Assembly: GCA_034401135.1 (NCBI GenBank)
Contig: JAWZSP010000003.1
Location: 5,022,001 to 5,086,000 of the forward strand
Source: Volutella citrinella
Taxonomy: Eukaryota > Ascomycota > Sordariomycetes > Hypocreales > Nectriaceae
DNA length: 64,000 bases
Direction: 5' to 3'
The position numbers were made by a program, and so were the translations under genes. This document shows positions 59,340-64,000 of this stretch, one piece after another; the first letter of the stretch is position 1, and every line of letters begins with the position of its first letter. The notes beneath the pieces are model-generated. The model did not search any database. It was not told where the DNA came from and worked only from the letters and a program-made list of their open reading frames with translations.

Positions 59340-60634
59340 GGTGGTTGGCTTGGGAGTGGTGGGTGTGATGGAATGGGGAAGCAAGGAGGATGTGGCAGAT
59401 TGATAGTGGTTATCTTGATCTTGGGGAGTTGAGTGGGCTAGACATTTGTCGATTGTCGCGTCGCAATTATATCTACCGTGATGCCTCACTCCTCTGTTGC
59501 CAGTCAATGGCCAACGACGAATGGCTCGGCCTTCGCGCTCTCCTTCCAGAAGACGAGGGTGAATGGCAGATGAAAAGTGGGGTGGCACTGGGAGAGGGCA
59601 TGGCCCGATAAGGCCAGTGGGAGGGGAGAGGATAAGTGGCGATGACAGTGCAGCATGCGCAGGACAGGCACTGAAATGGTTAGCGTTATCAGACGCCACC
59701 GGCTCCAAAGTGAGGGCGGGATCTCGTCCCCAGGTTTCGATAGCGCCGCCCTCTCGCGACTGTGAAACTCACCCCCCATGGAGCTTAGTCGCGAAGACGC
59801 GGACGGAGCCGACGCGAGTCACAGGATCGGCGTAATGCAATCAGGCGGCCTATCTCTAATGCAGGTATTGGGGCCAAGGCGAGGGTGGAAGCTGCCGAGT
59901 CTCGCGTGCCGAGACGGTTCGCATCGGCATTTGAGCCAGATGGGGGCGGGGTCGTGATTCAGGCTGGCCCGATCCGATGGAGATGGACCTGTTGTTTGCT
60001 CTGGTGGGAGACATGGGTTCAACGCGACTGAAACGGCCCTCTCATACTGAACTTGGCATGGACACAAGTTCTGGTCTCGGCTCCGGGGACACATCAGGCG
60101 GGGCATGTCATCACATCAATCGAGTGCACAAAAAGCTGGAGTGAAATGCGAGAAATGTATCGCGGTTGAATGAGTATATCCATCTGCCGCCAACAGCCAA
60201 ATTGAGACATCTCAGCCTTATTTCTCGCTGCAGAATTGACCTGTGCGGTGTCCACATCAACTACCTGGCCTTCGTGATGTTATCGGAGCCGATTACCCCA
60301 CCAACCCACCCGCTCCAGAATGCGGAAATCGAATCAACGGTCATTGAGCACGTCATGGGGACCTGTTGAAGAAAATGGGAGGAACCGAGAGCCAAGATAT
60401 AATTCAGACACTCATTGCAACCCAGTGAATTAGTCTCGCATGCGTTTGCTGCTCTTCGTCACCCTACTGTCATTAGCGTAGGGTAGTACTCTTCACCAAG
60501 TTGCTTGGCACGATGGAACAAAGAACTCAAGTGAACATTGCGATTGACATTTTCCCAACAATCTGTACAGTCTAGTCTATGCCGAACCTTGCGCCAAAAC
60601 CCATGCATCTGTCTAGCGTCCCAGTGCAGTCTCT
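59340..60634. other. Right edge of the hxn cluster
   Basis: 1.3 kb holding the hxnY promoter (CGATAAG 59606-59612) and the 3' flank of the ceramidase gene. Short frames only; no conserved sequence seen. Confidence 0.5.
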
Positions 60635-61685
60635 TCACTCCTTCTTGGCCTCCTCAGCGGCCTTTACGCGGTCGACCTCGTCGCGCATCTCGCGCACGAC
60701 GTCGATGAACATGCTGGCGCCGATGCCCGTCAAAATGTGCCACCAGCCGTGTAGCTCGAGCAGCCAGGCCCAGGGCAGGCCGACACGGTGCCGCAGCTCG
60801 CGCAGCTCGGCGCAGAACTCGAGGTCGACGTTCCAGATGGCGTAGCCGAACAGGCTGATGCCAATGGCCTTCCACGTCTGGGCGATCCAACGGCGGCGCT
60901 TGTCGGCGGGGAAGGCCGGCTTGATCCAGCGGAACAGGTAGTCCATGCGGGCGGCGACGATGAAGAGGCAGGCGAAGAAGGCGATGGTGTGGTAGATGAT
61001 CTTGCCGGACCACACGTAGAAGGCAGAGAAGCCGACGACGCCCAGTGCGATGAGGGCCGACACGAGGTAGGCCGTCAGTGGGCGCTGGCGCAGCGTCAGG
61101 GTGCCCTGCAGGAAGGACCAGGCGAGGATCAGCATGGAGAGGTCGTCGGCGAACTGTAGCGTCTGGCGCATCGAGGCGTGGAAGAGGAACGAGGCGATGC
61201 CGAGCACGACGAGCGAGTTGGACATGAAGTCGGTCTTGGGGCGCAGGAGGCCACGCGAGCCGGGGCCGTACATGTATCGGAGGGCGAGGATGACTGGGGG
61301 GGATAACGTTAGCCATGATGGTCAATTGGGCATTTCGGGGGGGGACGCATGTCTTGGGTGGAGGGGAGGGTGAAGCTTTGACGATGCTCGACGTACTGTA
61401 GGTGACGTTTGTCAGCGAGTTGATAAACTCGGCAATGTAGCGGGTGACGACATAGTCCTCCTCGCAGAAGCTGCACGGGGTCAAGTCAGCAAAGGCACCA
61501 TGGCAAAGCGATTGGCCGCAGAGCAATTGGGCCAGACAAGCCAGGGCGCGAGGCAAGTCTCGCGTATTTTGCTTTTTGGTGAACGATGACGATGGCGGGG
61601 CTTACTTGGCAGCGCTGCTGTTGGGAGCCCAGGCACCGTGCTCGGCCGAAGCGTCACCACCGAAGTGGCGGTTGTGGTGGCCCAT
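60635..61685 (-). CDS. Alkaline ceramidase (Ypc1/Ydc1 family)
   Basis: ER membrane hydrolase that splits (dihydro)ceramide or phytoceramide to sphingoid base and fatty acid. About 278 aa, three exons, seven predicted spans. Start MGHHNRHFGG; exon 1 ends SSAA and joins NFCEEDYVVTRYIAEFINSLTNV, a conserved family block. Zinc/active-site residues are visible in SFLFHASMRQTLQFADDLSM (Ser, His, Asp) and in HGWWHILTG near the C-terminus, which carries the two late His. Ends with a Lys/Glu-rich tail (AAEEAKKE). Very GC-rich codon use compared with the left half of the window. Housekeeping gene outside the hxn cluster. Confidence 0.9.
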
Positions 61686-63228
61686 TGTGCAGCAATGTAT
61701 TTGTATTCAGGACGAGTCCAATCGAGTCGCGCGCGTCGGTAGAGTCTGTGGTGTTTCCGGGTCTTCGGCGTCTGCGGGATGCGCGAGAGAGAAATTGTCG
61801 CTGCTGTCGACTCGGGGCTGTTGGCGCAAGGCAAGGAGGGCGGCAGCGGGAGCTAATAATGGAGTCGAGAGGGAGCCGGTTGCTGCAGGTGGTGCTCGCA
61901 AGAGGGCAGCTGGTCGGTGAGTGGAAGCGGATGCGTGCGTTGGTGTGGACGCGGATGGGTTTTGAAGATTGGGAGGACGGCACCCGACGGCTAAAGAAAT
62001 GCAGCCGTGGTGGGGGCGGGTTTGACGGCAGCCTAGAGAACAAATGTCCGTCGGGGATTCCCCGTCCCCTGTGCTGCTGCTGGCTGTGACGAGCCGAGGT
62101 GTCCCAGTGCTTGCCCAGTCCGGGTTCAATTATGTTCGCCTTAGCAACTGCCCGTACCGGCAGTTGTGCTGGGGCCGTTCGCGCCGCGGCCGTTGTCGTC
62201 TCGACGGATGAGGCTTGGCGATGCACACAATGGCGGCCGGGTGAAGGCTGCGAACGGGAAGCACACTGGATCAGTGCTAGAGCCCGCGACTCGAACCAAT
62301 CACGTCCAGGGCGATGGCGATACCACCGCTGGCAGTGGGCACCCCGACACAAAGCCCCGAGTTTTGGGGACTTCTGCAAGGGCCCGTTCAGGACCCTGCC
62401 CGCTGTGATCGGAATTCGGCCCCCCCAAGTCCACCCGAGTGTCCTTTCCAGTGCCTGCGAGACAGCGGTGAACACGGAGCTGAGGGACATGTACCGGCAG
62501 CCTGGCTGGGATCCCCTGTGATTCTCAATCTCGCTCGGGGCTGCACTCGATTTCTGGCATCTGATACGAGAGCCGGCCTACCTGAATTGCATACAGACTT
62601 GCGCGGCTTCCCACCCCAGGCAGCCGCATCCAGACAGCAAAGATCGCATCACGGCACCCATCCAGCTTTGTTGATCCGTCTGACCGCTCCGCTGGGTGCC
62701 CGCGGCAAGTCGGCCCGGAGCAATCGTAGCGATTGGGATATATGACGCTCCCCAGCACTGCCATCCATCCCATCAACACGCAGCAAAAAAAAAAAAAGAT
62801 CCCAACTTCCCCACACACAGCGATGAGCCAGCTTGCCTACTCGGCCGAAGCATAGTCTCCAGGCCCGGGCGGCGCGGGGCTAATTTGCGCGCGTCAATTC
62901 GTTGACGCAACGGGAAGCCAAAGACTCGGGCAGCTTCCAGGTGACGGGAGCCGCTGGAAACGTCCCCCGCATTTAGCATGGGGCCGCCCGCTGTCGGGCC
63001 GTCGCAGGAGTAGCTCTGCCCGATGGCCGCAATCGACAATGGATGAAGGGTTCAGATGCAATCAGAGCGACAGAAATGGCAGCACAAGATGCACGGACGC
63101 TCGAGTTGTGTGCGATCAATCATCAATGGCGGAGGCGTAAACACGACGACACATGGCTACTGTACAGACCAACCCCGGAATAGTGGCATCTCCATCTCCA
63201 TCTCCACCACCACAAAAACCCATCCCAC
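61686..63228. other. Ceramidase upstream region
   Basis: 1.54 kb with several long but shadow-like frames in GC-rich DNA and a 13-A run near 62785. No domain-bearing frame and no RNA gene recognised. Confidence 0.5.
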
Positions 63229-63875
63229 TCAGCACATATTGCACAACGGCCACCCGCCGTCCTTCTTCATCCCCGTCATGGCCGCCTGCGTCACCCAGAT
63301 CTGCGCGATGAACCACAGCATCATCGGCAGCCGATTCGGCGGCAGGATCAGCAGCCCGAGCACCCACCACGTCGCCGTCATCGCCCACGCGCCCCTCAGG
63401 TCGCCGCTGCCCATGAAGTACGACGCCGCGCACGCGGCAGAAAGCGCCAGCGAGCCTGCGCGGATCGTCTCGTCGGACACGGCGCCGCGCAGGAGGTTGC
63501 CGCGGTGGCGCGACGCGTCGGGTCGCATCACGGCGCCCGCCACGTACGGCGTGCCGAAGGCGAAGAAGCAGATGAGGACTGACCCGGCGATGACGCCGTA
63601 CGTGGGGTGCACCTCGTCGAAGACGTGGCACAGGAAGCATGGCTGGATTGTGATGACGGGGCCGAATGCGCCGGCTGCGCACACGATGGAGAGCGCGTAG
63701 TTGATCATGGCGGTGCGCACGCTCTGGTCTTCGCCCGCAGGCTCCGCTGGTCCGGCCGGTGTGGCCTCGGCAGGCTCCTGGTTTTGTCAGTCGATGCGAA
63801 AAAGTCTGAGGGTCTCGTTGCTTGCTTGCTTACCGGCTTGGCCACGGCGTCCTTCTTGGATGACTTGGGCGGCAT
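63229..63875 (-). CDS. Small multi-pass membrane protein, uncharacterised
   Basis: Not recognised. About 196 aa, two exons: MPPKSSKKDAVAKP joined to EPAEATPAGPAEPAGED, a charged, Pro/Ala-rich cytosolic-type head of about 35 residues. About five hydrophobic segments follow (INYALSIVCAAGAFG, IAGSVLICFFAFGTPYVAG, LALSAACAASYFMG, AWAMTATWWVLGLLILP, LWFIAQIWVTQAAM). It ends GGWPLCNMC with two terminal Cys. Short polar loops, no enzyme motif. GC-rich like the ceramidase. Probably a real gene, because the splice junction is clean and the hydrophobic pattern is regular. Confidence 0.65.
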
Positions 63876-64000
63876 GTTAGAATCGATAGAACTGTCGGAC
63901 GGTTCTGGACTGGGCTCGGTTGATGTTGAAAGGGAAAGATGGCCTCAAATCTTGAGCCGACGCAAGATGCAGTCTGGAATCTGGGGACTCGACTAGGGTT

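Noticed and set aside
60654..61556. 300-codon minus-strand frame overlapping the ceramidase
   Set aside because: Pro/Arg/His-rich shadow of GC-rich coding DNA; the overlapping frame has the ceramidase motifs.
61654..62490. 278-codon minus-strand frame upstream of the ceramidase
   Set aside because: Low-complexity Arg/Ser/Pro composition, overlaps the ceramidase first exon in another frame, no domain or splice support.

Overview
The window is genomic DNA from a filamentous ascomycete (Pezizomycotina). Genes are split by short introns of about 45-65 nt with GT..AG ends and CTAAC-like branch sites. There are fungal Zn2Cys6 and C2H2 regulators, secreted fungal-type enzymes and no operons. Protein flavour suggests Sordariomycetes, perhaps Hypocreales, but the genus cannot be read from the sequence. 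All gene models below were spliced by eye.

Right part (about 34.3-59.4 kb): this is a nearly complete nicotinate-catabolism (hxn) cluster of the kind worked out in Aspergillus nidulans. In order it holds the C2H2/fungal-TF regulator hxnR (-), flavin monooxygenase hxnX (+), a GH64 beta-1,3-glucanase that does not belong to the pathway (+), old-yellow-enzyme hxnT (-), one MFS transporter (-), phenol-hydroxylase-like monooxygenase hxnV (-), amidase hxnN (+), polysaccharide-deacetylase-fold cyclic-imide hydrolase hxnM (-), SDR hxnW (+) and 2-oxoglutarate dioxygenase hxnY (-). hxnR/hxnX, hxnV/hxnN and hxnM/hxnW are divergent pairs with shared promoters. HGATAAG sites, the binding core of the nitrogen regulator AreA, sit in most of these promoters. 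The molybdenum hydroxylase HxnS (nicotinate to 6-hydroxynicotinate) is not in the window. A choline-monooxygenase-type Rieske oxygenase lies next to hxnR and is a candidate entry enzyme for an N-methylated substrate.

Left part (about 0.3-24.4 kb): an accessory oxidation island. It holds a divergent zinc alcohol dehydrogenase/aldehyde dehydrogenase pair, a P450, two Zn2Cys6 regulators, a secreted copper amine oxidase, a bicovalent-FAD BBE-like oxidase, an SDR and a second aldehyde dehydrogenase. The chemistry (amine or alcohol to aldehyde to acid) is coherent, but the substrate is unknown. A decayed reductase fragment lies between two diverged direct repeats at 17.7-18.6 kb.

Middle (about 25.5-33.5 kb): a divergent pair of secreted-protein genes (a cysteine-rich protein of unknown function and an HExxH metallopeptidase-like protein), an F-box-like/DUF7730-type gene and a sorbitol/butanediol-type zinc dehydrogenase.

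Right end (60.6-64 kb): an alkaline ceramidase and a small multi-pass membrane protein, which look like ordinary chromosomal genes. No tRNA, rRNA, CRISPR array or intact transposon was recognised.
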